DNA of 50,825 nt from Mesorhizobium intechi (lineage in GTDB: Bacteria > Pseudomonadota > Alphaproteobacteria > Rhizobiales > Rhizobiaceae): positions 1-50,825 of the forward strand of contig NZ_PNOT02000085.1 in the NCBI RefSeq assembly GCF_002879535.1, read 5' to 3'. The notes beneath the pieces were generated by a model. It worked only from the letters and a program-made list of their open reading frames with translations. It did not search any database and was not told the origin of the DNA. The position numbers were made by a program, and so were the translations under genes. Each line of letters starts with the position of its first letter. The first letter of the stretch is position 1. Positions 10,154 to 17,655 of the stretch are shown here, piece after piece.

Positions 10154-10885
10154 ATGACCGACAGGCTCGTTCTCGTGAGCCACCCTCTCTGCCCCTATGT
10201 CCAGCGTGCGGCGATCTCGCTGACCGAGAAAGGCGTGCCGTTCGAGCGCGTCGACATCGACCTCGCCGACAAGCCGGACTGGTTCAAGGCGATCTCGCCG
10301 CTCGGCAAGGTGCCGCTGTTGCGCGTCCGGCAAAATGGCGACGAAACGACAATCTTCGAATCCGCGGTCATCCTCGAATTCCTCGAGGAGACGCAGGCCA
10401 AGCCCCTCCACCCGGCCGACCCCTACGCCCGTGCCCGGCACCGTGCCTGGATCGAATATGGCTCCGCCATCCTCAACGCCATCGGCCGGCTCTATTCGGC
10501 ACCGACCGAGGTCGGTTTCCTTGCCGAGTGCCGCGCGCTGTCGGCGATGTTTGACCGCCTTGAGGCCGAACTGGCGGGCGATGCCCTGCGGAGCGCGCCA
10601 TGGTTCGCCGGCCACCGCTTTTCGCTGGTCGATGCGGTGTACGGCCCTGTCTTCAGATATCTCGACGCGTTCGACCGGATCGGCGATTTCAGCATCCTGG
10701 ACGGCAAGCCGCACGTCCAGGCCTGGCGGAAAGCGTTGAATGATCGTCCGTCGATCAAGCACGCCGTAGCGCCGGATTATCCGCAGCGTCTGCATGCTTT
10801 CCTGCAAGCGAAGGGATCCTTCCTGTCCAGCCTCATCCGCCACGGCGATCAAGCCGGACCATTTGCTTTGGCACGATCGGCTTGA
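10154..10885 (+). CDS. Glutathione S-transferase family protein
   Basis: This 243-residue protein has an N-terminal thioredoxin-like domain beginning LVLVSHPLCPYVQRAAISL. The CPYV motif with a Cys suggests an omega-like GST that works by thiol transfer rather than classical conjugation. The cis-Pro region LGKVPLL and the IFESAVILEFLEE helix follow, and then an all-helical C-terminal domain (about 95-230). The start at 10154 has a strong GGGGAGAG site that overlaps the end of the Rieske gene. Cotranscription with Rieske under MarR control points to detoxification or redox repair. Confidence 0.88.
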   Translation: MTDRLVLVSHPLCPYVQRAAISLTEKGVPFERVDIDLADKPDWFKAISPLGKVPLLRVRQNGDETTIFESAVILEFLEETQAKPLHPADPYARARHRAWIEYGSAILNAIGRLYSAPTEVGFLAECRALSAMFDRLEAELAGDALRSAPWFAGHRFSLVDAVYGPVFRYLDAFDRIGDFSILDGKPHVQAWRKALNDRPSIKHAVAPDYPQRLHAFLQAKGSFLSSLIRHGDQAGPFALARSA

Positions 10886-10923
10886 ACGCACGGATCGCGA
10901 GCAAGAATGAGCTTCGAGCGGCC

Positions 10924-13755
10924 TCAGTTCTCGAACATGACAAAGGCGGCCCAGACCCGCGGATCCTGGGCGCCTGATATCTTGCCGTCGCGGGCATCGC
11001 GGCGGGCCTGGCGCAGCGCCTCCGGATAGGTTTGTCCCGCCGCAAGATGGCCGTAGAACCCGACCATGAAAGCAGCGGTTCCGGCGTCGTCCACGGGCCA
11101 CAGCGTCAGCAGCGAGCGTTTAGCGCCGGCAATGTCGATTGCCGTCGGCAGGCCGCGCAAACCGCCGACGAACGTCTCCTGGCCGCGAGCCGTCTCGCAG
11201 GCGGACAGGACAAGCAGGTCGAGGCCCGACAAATCCCAGTTCATCAATTCCATGCCATAGAGCCGACCGTCATCGTCATCACGTTTCATCGACTGCCGGT
11301 CTCCCGACTGCGACAGCACGACCTGGCTCTGCCAAAGCGCGTTGACGGCGCGCACGCCGCCCTCCTTCTCATCACGGTAGGCGCCATGGGTAGCCAGATG
11401 CGCAATCGTTGCCTGCTCCATACCCTTGCGCAACATCCGCTCGCTGGCCGCCGTTCCGGTGAGCATCTCGACCGAATAGTGATCGGCGCCCAGGATCGAG
11501 GCGATCGCGTCGACCTCTTTGCGTGTACCTGGCAGCGGCTCCGCCCCTTTCTCCGAGCCGCGCGCATAGTCCAACCCGCCGGCCAGCAACGCTTTGCCCG
11601 TCTTGGGAAGACTCTGATCGACGCCGGCATTCAACAGCGATTCCGGCCGCGTCAGCATACGCACGACGAAACGATCATCGAGCGACGCCCCCCTGCCGTC
11701 CTGCAGCAAGGGGAATGGCACCGAAAACAGTTTCCCGTCCGGCACCACGAAAAGCGTATCGGCGCCGCCAAGCGACGGCTCTAACGGCGCGATCAGGCCG
11801 GTATAAAGCCCGGTGAATGTGGCGTTCAGATCGATCAAGGTCACGGCGCCCCGTTCCTGCGCGGAGCGCGTCGACCTCAGGCTCGCCATGCGTGTTTCGT
11901 GAGCGGCCGGGATGAGCCGGCGGGGATCGCCGAGATCATAGAGAGACGGCTGCCGATCCTTGCGGGTGACGATCGCATAGAGGCGCTCGTCTTCCAGCGG
12001 ATCGGCACTCTCCCGATCTGCCCGCCATTTGCGGGTGATGAAGTAGTCGATCAGCGCCTCGTTTGGCTTCAGCAGGGCGCCGGCCGACGGCAGCGGCTTG
12101 TCCACCACGCTCTGGCTGAAACTGTATCTGGCCATGACTCTGGCCGTGGCCTTCTGGTATGCCGCTTCAACCTGCTCCGGCTGCACTGCCCCTGGATCGT
12201 CGGAACTGTCACCGCTGGAGGCAGCCTCCTGATAGGCCAGGGACAGCCGGATCCCGGCCTGGATCGAATACCGCGTCTCCGCATCGTTCGGATCGATCAG
12301 GCGGGACAGTCTGCGCAACAGATCGCGTTTTTCGTTTTCAAGCGTCGGCCAGCGGCGCACGGCTTCGGCAAACGCCGGCACCACCGATGCATTGCCTTTT
12401 GCGAGCCGGGCATAGTCGTACAGCATGTCGTCGGCCAGGGCGCGGCTGGCCTCGGCCACGATTGGATTGCCCGCGGTGCTCACCTGGAACCAATTCCAAC
12501 GCAGCATGTCTTCGTCGAGAGCCGCGAAATCGGCAGCCGCCTTCTGCGGGTTCGTCTTCGCCTTGAGATTTGCGATGGCCTGCCGCGCGGCAAAGGTCAG
12601 CGGGTGGACCACCCCGTACGTCGCTTCGGCGATATTTTGGGCGCGCTCAAGCTGGCCCATGCCGCTTTCCCTGTCGTCCATTGCAATGAAATGCGCGGCG
12701 AGCAGGTTGGCGATCTTGATTGCCAGTATTTCGGGATAGTTCGGGTCGGTGGTCAGTTGTTGCAGCCGTGCCAGCGTCGGCTGATCGAGCGGCTGCGCGC
12801 CAGAGATCGCCCTGGTATAGAGCAGCCACGCATCAGCCTGTTCGACCAGATTGCCTTCCTGCTTGAGAACGACGGCAATGTCTCGATCCTGCTGGAAGTA
12901 GCGCAAGGCCTCGTCGTATTTGCCAAGGTCCAGATAGTCCTGCGCGGTGTTGTTGGCGCTGACCAAAACGTTGAAGTGATCCGAGCCGTAGTAGCCGATC
13001 CGCTTCTCCAGCACGGCCAGATCGTATTGCAAGGCACGAGTCGGAGCCCCCATCTGGCGCAGCATGTCGGCCAAATTGTTCTGCAGCTTCCAGATGAAAC
13101 GGTCATCGGTACCGGCTACCTGCTCTGCCACCTTCAGATTACCCTGTTCGATGTTGATCGCCGACGCGATTTGGCCGAATGCGGCGACCCCAGTCGCCAA
13201 CACATCGTTGGCAAACAGGAGTTCCTGGGATTCCTTGCCGTGATAGCGGGCGTATAGATTGGTGGCTGTCGCGCACATGGAAACGAAGCCCTGATAGTCC
13301 TTCTCGGCCTGCTTCAGCATTGCGTAGTTGAGATAAAAGTCGCCGCGCTTTTCGACATCCTGCTGCATCGCCTGGGTCTTCAAGCCTTCGGCAAAAATCT
13401 CTTCGGCGTAGTCGAGGATCTGGTTGTTGAGGAAAGTCGCGCCGGCGTTCGAGTAACTCTCCACGGTGAAGTCGTAGAGGTCGCTTCTGGCGGCATCGAG
13501 CAGCGTTGCGCGCAATTGCGCATAACCCTCATCGAAGCGTCCGGCGACCATCATCAGCTTATAGGCCGTGTCAATACGGGCTTTCAGCGCCTCTTCAGTG
13601 CCAGCCGCCGCCGGCTGGCTGGCTTGGTCTGGCGTCTGGGCTTGCGCCTGCGGTGAGAGAAACGCTACCGCCAGCATCACCATGACAGATGCAACAACGC
13701 GCATCAGATGTTGCGATTCTCGCGTTCTGAACATGGCGTGCATGCGAACCGGCAT
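10924..13755 (-). CDS. Exported TPR-CHAT domain protein (caspase-like fold)
   Basis: This 943-residue protein has a signal peptide with hydrophobic core VVASVMVMLAVAFL, ending near AQAQ. About 500 residues of helical repeats of TPR type follow, and then a C-terminal CHAT domain (about 640-943). CHAT is the caspase/separase-related domain found beside TPRs. The expected catalytic pair is visible: His790 in AHLATHGAY and Cys853 in LVLSACETARG, counting from the chosen start. Later ATGs (13734, 13704) would shorten the segment before the signal core and are equally possible, since none has a strong ribosome site. Most studied CHAT proteases are cytoplasmic; export is notable. It is not next to recognisable defence genes. 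The substrate is unknown. Confidence 0.82.
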   Translation of the reverse strand: MPVRMHAMFRTRESQHLMRVVASVMVMLAVAFLSPQAQAQTPDQASQPAAAGTEEALKARIDTAYKLMMVAGRFDEGYAQLRATLLDAARSDLYDFTVESYSNAGATFLNNQILDYAEEIFAEGLKTQAMQQDVEKRGDFYLNYAMLKQAEKDYQGFVSMCATATNLYARYHGKESQELLFANDVLATGVAAFGQIASAINIEQGNLKVAEQVAGTDDRFIWKLQNNLADMLRQMGAPTRALQYDLAVLEKRIGYYGSDHFNVLVSANNTAQDYLDLGKYDEALRYFQQDRDIAVVLKQEGNLVEQADAWLLYTRAISGAQPLDQPTLARLQQLTTDPNYPEILAIKIANLLAAHFIAMDDRESGMGQLERAQNIAEATYGVVHPLTFAARQAIANLKAKTNPQKAAADFAALDEDMLRWNWFQVSTAGNPIVAEASRALADDMLYDYARLAKGNASVVPAFAEAVRRWPTLENEKRDLLRRLSRLIDPNDAETRYSIQAGIRLSLAYQEAASSGDSSDDPGAVQPEQVEAAYQKATARVMARYSFSQSVVDKPLPSAGALLKPNEALIDYFITRKWRADRESADPLEDERLYAIVTRKDRQPSLYDLGDPRRLIPAAHETRMASLRSTRSAQERGAVTLIDLNATFTGLYTGLIAPLEPSLGGADTLFVVPDGKLFSVPFPLLQDGRGASLDDRFVVRMLTRPESLLNAGVDQSLPKTGKALLAGGLDYARGSEKGAEPLPGTRKEVDAIASILGADHYSVEMLTGTAASERMLRKGMEQATIAHLATHGAYRDEKEGGVRAVNALWQSQVVLSQSGDRQSMKRDDDDGRLYGMELMNWDLSGLDLLVLSACETARGQETFVGGLRGLPTAIDIAGAKRSLLTLWPVDDAGTAAFMVGFYGHLAAGQTYPEALRQARRDARDGKISGAQDPRVWAAFVMFEN

Positions 13756-13766
13756 GGCGAAAAACT

Positions 13767-15020
13767 CTATGAAGCGGTCGTATCATGACCTGAATTTTGA
13801 GCGAAGTGCCATCGCGCTTCCGTCAATCCTGCCCGCCTGAACGGGTTGATCATCGTGCCGGCGACCATCGACGCCAGAAACTGCGGCGCCGGCGGAATTT
13901 TCGCGACGGTCGCCACCAGCCTGTCGCGGATGAAGGGCAGTGCCACCGAATCCGACTGGTAGAACGGCGTGAATGCCAGCGACAGCGCCTGGAACAGACG
14001 CACGTGCCAGCGGCGCGCCTTGGCATAGGCTTCGAGTGCTGTTTCGATGTTCTGCGTGCGCGCCAGCGCGTGGCTGAGCGCCGCGGCATCGAGCAGCGCC
14101 ATATTGGCCCCTTGCCCAAGCTGCGGACTGGTCGAATGCGCCGCATCGCCGATGACGGCAAGCCTGCGGCCAACCGGAACCTTCATCGTGTGATGGCCGT
14201 AGCGGGCCAGCGACAGCTGGTCGAAACTGTCGATCTGACTGGTGAACGCCTCGCTTTGCGGCCACAGCCGCACCACCCTCTCCTTCCAGGCGTCGATACC
14301 GACAGCACGCACCGCATCGACATCGTCGGGCTTCAGGCTCCAGAAGAAGGCCGCCATCTTCTCCGCGCCAGGCTCCGGCCGGCCGATCGGCAGCACGCCG
14401 ATCATCACGCTGGCCTTGTCGTAGCGCTGTGACAGCGCGTGCTCGTCAAAGCCTTCGCCACGCCAGCGGAGCGATGCCCAGAACGCGCCATAGGTGAGTG
14501 ACCGTGGCGCGCCCGCATTGGCCACGCTCCGCCGCAGTTTCGAGCGCGAACCGCTGGCGTCGACGACCAGATCGAAGGGCCCCGCCTTTGGCCCATTGCC
14601 TCCGATCAGCCTCGCCCGTTCGCCAGCTTCCACCGCCTCGATCTCGACGCCGGTCTCGATGGCGATGGCCTCGTGCCGGGCGGCGCGAAAGAGCACGCCG
14701 AACAACGCCGCACGGTGCACGGCCAGGCCGAAACGGCCGCCGCGCTGGGCGTCGTAGCGGACGTCGAGCACGGTCCGCCCGCTCGAGGCATCGGCGCCAT
14801 GCAGACGGTCGATCCGGGCGCCGAGCGCCAGTATGGCGTCGAGCAGGCCGAGATCGGCCAGAACGGTCAAGCCGGTCGGCTGCAGGATCAGCCCCGAGCC
14901 GACGGGCTTCGGCTCTTCGAAGCGCTCGAAGATGGTGACCCTGTGCCCCGCCCGCTTGAGATACAGCGCCACGGCCAGCCCCGCCGGACCTGCGCCTGCG
15001 ATTGCAATGTCGTAGGAAAT
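13767..15020 (-). CDS. FAD-dependent monooxygenase (PHBH/UbiH-like), non-canonical start
   Basis: This about 417-residue flavoprotein has the FAD-binding Rossmann motif IAGAGPAGLAVALYLKRAGH, the DG-like region LVVDASGSRSKLRR and the GDAAHSTSPQLGQGANMALLDAAAL motif that binds the FAD ribityl chain. It should hydroxylate an aromatic or quinone-like substrate using NAD(P)H and O2. The start is odd: the first in-frame ATG/GTG/TTG (GTG ending at 14972) would cut off the dinucleotide-binding GxGxxG. Upstream in the same frame the sequence reads ISYDIAIAGAGPAG, beginning with ATT at 15020, where relatives usually have ATG, after a GGGGGC run. No ATG, GTG or TTG exists before the HxlR stop codon at 15108-15110, which is in the same frame. 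Confidence 0.78.
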   Translation of the reverse strand: MSYDIAIAGAGPAGLAVALYLKRAGHRVTIFERFEEPKPVGSGLILQPTGLTVLADLGLLDAILALGARIDRLHGADASSGRTVLDVRYDAQRGGRFGLAVHRAALFGVLFRAARHEAIAIETGVEIEAVEAGERARLIGGNGPKAGPFDLVVDASGSRSKLRRSVANAGAPRSLTYGAFWASLRWRGEGFDEHALSQRYDKASVMIGVLPIGRPEPGAEKMAAFFWSLKPDDVDAVRAVGIDAWKERVVRLWPQSEAFTSQIDSFDQLSLARYGHHTMKVPVGRRLAVIGDAAHSTSPQLGQGANMALLDAAALSHALARTQNIETALEAYAKARRWHVRLFQALSLAFTPFYQSDSVALPFIRDRLVATVAKIPPAPQFLASMVAGTMINPFRRAGLTEARWHFAQNSGHDTTAS

Positions 15021-15107
15021 GCCGATGCCCCCAAGCCCGAACTGGCCAGCACAATCCTTCAGCCGCCGGGCGAAATCAAGCCGTGCCGTCGAACGCTGCC
15101 CGGCGGT

Positions 15108-15518
15108 TCAAGCCTGTGTCGCGTCGAAACCGGCGCGTGCCTCGCGCACCGCGTCGTGGTTGAGTTCGGCCCACTGGATCAGATGGTGCAGGGCGCCGAA
15201 CATCGAGCGTCCGAGGTCGGTGAGGCTGTATTCGACGCTGGGCGGCTTGGTCGGGAACACTTCGCGATGCACATAGCCGTCACGTTGCAGATCGTGGAGC
15301 GTCTGGGTCAGCATGCGCTGCGAGATGTCGGGCACCAGCCGCCGCAATTCGCCGAAGCGATAGGGTTGCTCGGCGAGCGCCGCCATCAGTAGCGAGCTCC
15401 ATTTGCCGTTGAGCCCGTGGATGACCTCGCGGACCGGACAATCGGCAAGGTTTCCGCCACCGGCCATGGCTTTGTAGACGTCGAGCTTGGACCTCAGATT
15501 GACGATCCGGCTGTCCAT
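15108..15518 (-). CDS. HxlR family transcriptional regulator
   Basis: This 136-residue winged-helix protein has the HxlR core CPVREVIHGLNGKWSSLLMAAL, then FGELRRLVPDISQRMLTQTLHDLQRDG and the wing VHREVFPTKPPSVEYSLTDLG. The conserved Cys in the N-terminal CPV motif is the redox or electrophile sensor in relatives such as HypR and QorR. It is divergent from a QorB-like reductase, the same arrangement as E. coli ytfH-ytfG, and a perfect inverted repeat lies between them. The monooxygenase gene follows in the same frame after the stop and is probably cotranscribed. Confidence 0.92.
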   Translation of the reverse strand: MDSRIVNLRSKLDVYKAMAGGGNLADCPVREVIHGLNGKWSSLLMAALAEQPYRFGELRRLVPDISQRMLTQTLHDLQRDGYVHREVFPTKPPSVEYSLTDLGRSMFGALHHLIQWAELNHDAVREARAGFDATQA

Positions 15519-15594
15519 GGCTGGTTCCCTGCGTGTGCCTACCTCCCGAAAAACTGCCTTCTTTACGGCACGGGGTCAAATCCTATTTTAGTGC

Positions 15595-15613
15595 TGGTCT
15601 CTTTTTGAGACCA
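15595..15613. promoter_or_regulatory. Perfect dyad TGGTCTC-N5-GAGACCA, likely HxlR operator
   Basis: TGGTCTC (15595-15601) and GAGACCA (15607-15613) form a perfect inverted repeat with a TTTTT centre, 41 bp before the QorB-like start and 76 bp before the HxlR start. In divergent HxlR pairs the operator normally lies here. Confidence 0.6.
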
Positions 15614-15654
15614 TTAAGAGCACCCGCCATGCCGGCGCAAAATCAGGATCTCCC

Positions 15655-16548
15655 ATGAGCGAAACCCTTCTCGTCACCGGTGCTTCCGGCCAGCTCGGCC
15701 GCAGCGTCATCCACTATCTCCTGGACACGCACAAGGTTCAGCCGGCGAAGATCATCGCCACCACCCGCAACCCGGAAAGCGTCACCGATCTGGCGGCGCG
15801 TGGCATCGTTGTCAGGGCCGCCGATTTCAACGACGCGACCTCGCTGGAAAACGCATTCAAGGGCGCCGACCGGGTGCTGATCATTTCGACCAGCGATCTC
15901 GACCTAAAAACCGGCAGGCGTTTGAAGCAGCATGAGGCGGCGGTGGCCGCTGCGAAGAAAGCCGGCGTTTCGCATCTGCTCTACACCTCGATGCCCAATC
16001 CGGAGCCGGTTTCGCCAGTGCTGTTTGCCGGCGACCACTACGGCACCGAGCAGGCGATCAAGGCCAGCGGTATCGCCTATACGATCTTCCGCAACGGCTG
16101 GTACCAGGAGAACCTATTCATGGCACTGCCGAACGCCATTGCCTCGGGGCAGTGGTATACGTCCGCGGGCGACGGCCGCATCGCGCATGGGGCGCGCGAC
16201 GACATGGCCGCGGCCATCGCCGCGGGCCTCGCCTCCGGTTCGACCGACAGCGAGACCTACACGCTAACCGGCCCGCAGGCCTATACGACAGCCGAAATCG
16301 CCGCCTTGGTGAGCGAGGTTACCGGCAAGCCGCTGGCAGTCATTCAGCTGCCCGACGAGGCCCTGACCGAAGGCGTGAAGGCGGCCGGCGTTCCCGAGGA
16401 ATTCGCTCGGGTCATCGTGTCTTTCGACGCCAACACTCGGTCCGGCCGCATCGCCATGGCAACGGACGCGGTCGAAACGCTTTCCGGCAGGAAGCCGCGG
16501 ACGCTGAAACAGTTCCTCGAAGCCAACAAGGCCGCACTGGCTGGTTGA
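15655..16548 (+). CDS. NmrA-like NAD(P)H:quinone oxidoreductase (QorB-like)
   Basis: This 297-residue protein is an atypical short-chain dehydrogenase of the NmrA/QorB group. TGASGQLGRSV at the N-terminus binds NAD(P), followed by ATTRNPES and the VSHLLYTSMPN segment; the classical Tyr-x-x-x-Lys catalytic pair is not evident, as in QorB. E. coli QorB (YtfG) reduces quinones with NADPH. Being divergent from an HxlR regulator reproduces the ytfG-ytfH arrangement, which supports a role in quinone or electrophile stress. The ATG at 15655 gives the expected MSETLLVTGASG start. Confidence 0.85.
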   Translation: MSETLLVTGASGQLGRSVIHYLLDTHKVQPAKIIATTRNPESVTDLAARGIVVRAADFNDATSLENAFKGADRVLIISTSDLDLKTGRRLKQHEAAVAAAKKAGVSHLLYTSMPNPEPVSPVLFAGDHYGTEQAIKASGIAYTIFRNGWYQENLFMALPNAIASGQWYTSAGDGRIAHGARDDMAAAIAAGLASGSTDSETYTLTGPQAYTTAEIAALVSEVTGKPLAVIQLPDEALTEGVKAAGVPEEFARVIVSFDANTRSGRIAMATDAVETLSGRKPRTLKQFLEANKAALAG

Positions 16549-16582
16549 TCGGTGCGCGGCGGGCGGCCTCCCTCCCGCCGCG

Positions 16583-17614
16583 CTACTTCTTGAGCAGACC
16601 GAGCCGGATCAGACTCTCGCCGGTGGCGGCCAGCGCGTCTTCACGCGAGCGCGGCGCCCAGCCGAGCACGCGCACCGCCTTGGCGTTGGTGGCATTCTTG
16701 ACCTTGCCCAGTTCCGTCACCAGCTGCGCGGCTTCCGGGTTGAACAGTCCCACGATCCGCACCAGCCAATCGGGAAGTTCCCGGGTCTTGACGCGAGCCG
16801 CCGCGTCGCCGAGCCGCGTCTTCAAGGTCTGAGCGATTTCCCGCACAGTCATGAAATCGCCTGATACCGCCAGGAAGCGCTCGCCTTTGGCGGCCGGATT
16901 GGTCATGGCGCGCACATGCAGGTCAGCCACGTCGCGTGCGTCGACCACGCCGAAGGATAGGCGCGGCAGCCCCGGCATGGCACCGTTCATCATGCGCTGG
17001 ACGAATTCGGTGGAGGTCGAATGGTCGAAGCCGAGCACAGGCCCGAAGATGCCGACCGGATTGACGACAGCCAATTCCAGCCCGCCGCCTTCGGCGGCGA
17101 TGAAATCCCAGGCCGCGCGCTCGGCAAGCGTCTTCGACTTCACATAGGCGCTGACCTTGGCCGTCGGATCGGTCCAGCCCTCCTCGGTGAACGGCCGGCC
17201 GTCGGGCGGCATCTTGCCATAGCCGATGGCCGCGAAGGACGAGGTCAGCACGACGCGTTTGACACCAGCGTCCCGCGCCGCCCGAAGCACCCGCAGCGCG
17301 CCCTCGCGAGCCGGAATGATCAGATCGTCCTCGTGATTCGGCACGCCGGGCGGAAATGGCGAGGCGACGTGGAGCACATAGTCACAGTCGGCCACCGCTT
17401 GCGGCCAGCCGGCGTCGCTCGTGAGGTCGGCCGTGGCAAAGGACAGCCGGCCCCGCTCGACGCCACCGGCCTTGAGCATGGCCAGCACATCGGCTTCACG
17501 CTTGGCGGAGCGCACCGTCGTGCGCACGCGGTAGCCCCCGTTCAGCAGGGCAAGGACACAGTGGGCGCCAAGGAAGCCCGATCCGCCGGTGACGACCACC
17601 AATTCGCCGCTCAT
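16583..17614 (-). CDS. NAD-dependent epimerase/dehydratase, DFR-like aldehyde reductase
   Basis: This 343-residue extended short-chain dehydrogenase has VVVTGGSGFLGAHCVLALL for the cofactor, DYVLHVASPFP, the catalytic Ser in VVLTSSFAAIGYG and the Tyr-Lys pair in AYVKSKTLAERAAWDF. This pattern is that of the dihydroflavonol-4-reductase and aldehyde-reductase group that reduces aldehydes or ketones with NADPH. The specific substrate cannot be read. The start at 17614 follows a strong GGAGGCGGGC site; a GTG four codons earlier overlaps that site and was rejected. It is convergent with the QorB-like gene, and kup ends 41 bp from its start on the same strand. Confidence 0.85.
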   Translation of the reverse strand: MSGELVVVTGGSGFLGAHCVLALLNGGYRVRTTVRSAKREADVLAMLKAGGVERGRLSFATADLTSDAGWPQAVADCDYVLHVASPFPPGVPNHEDDLIIPAREGALRVLRAARDAGVKRVVLTSSFAAIGYGKMPPDGRPFTEEGWTDPTAKVSAYVKSKTLAERAAWDFIAAEGGGLELAVVNPVGIFGPVLGFDHSTSTEFVQRMMNGAMPGLPRLSFGVVDARDVADLHVRAMTNPAAKGERFLAVSGDFMTVREIAQTLKTRLGDAAARVKTRELPDWLVRIVGLFNPEAAQLVTELGKVKNATNAKAVRVLGWAPRSREDALAATGESLIRLGLLKK

Positions 17615-17655
17615 GCCCGCCTCCACACCTTTTCAGGCACAGGCGATCGCGCTTG

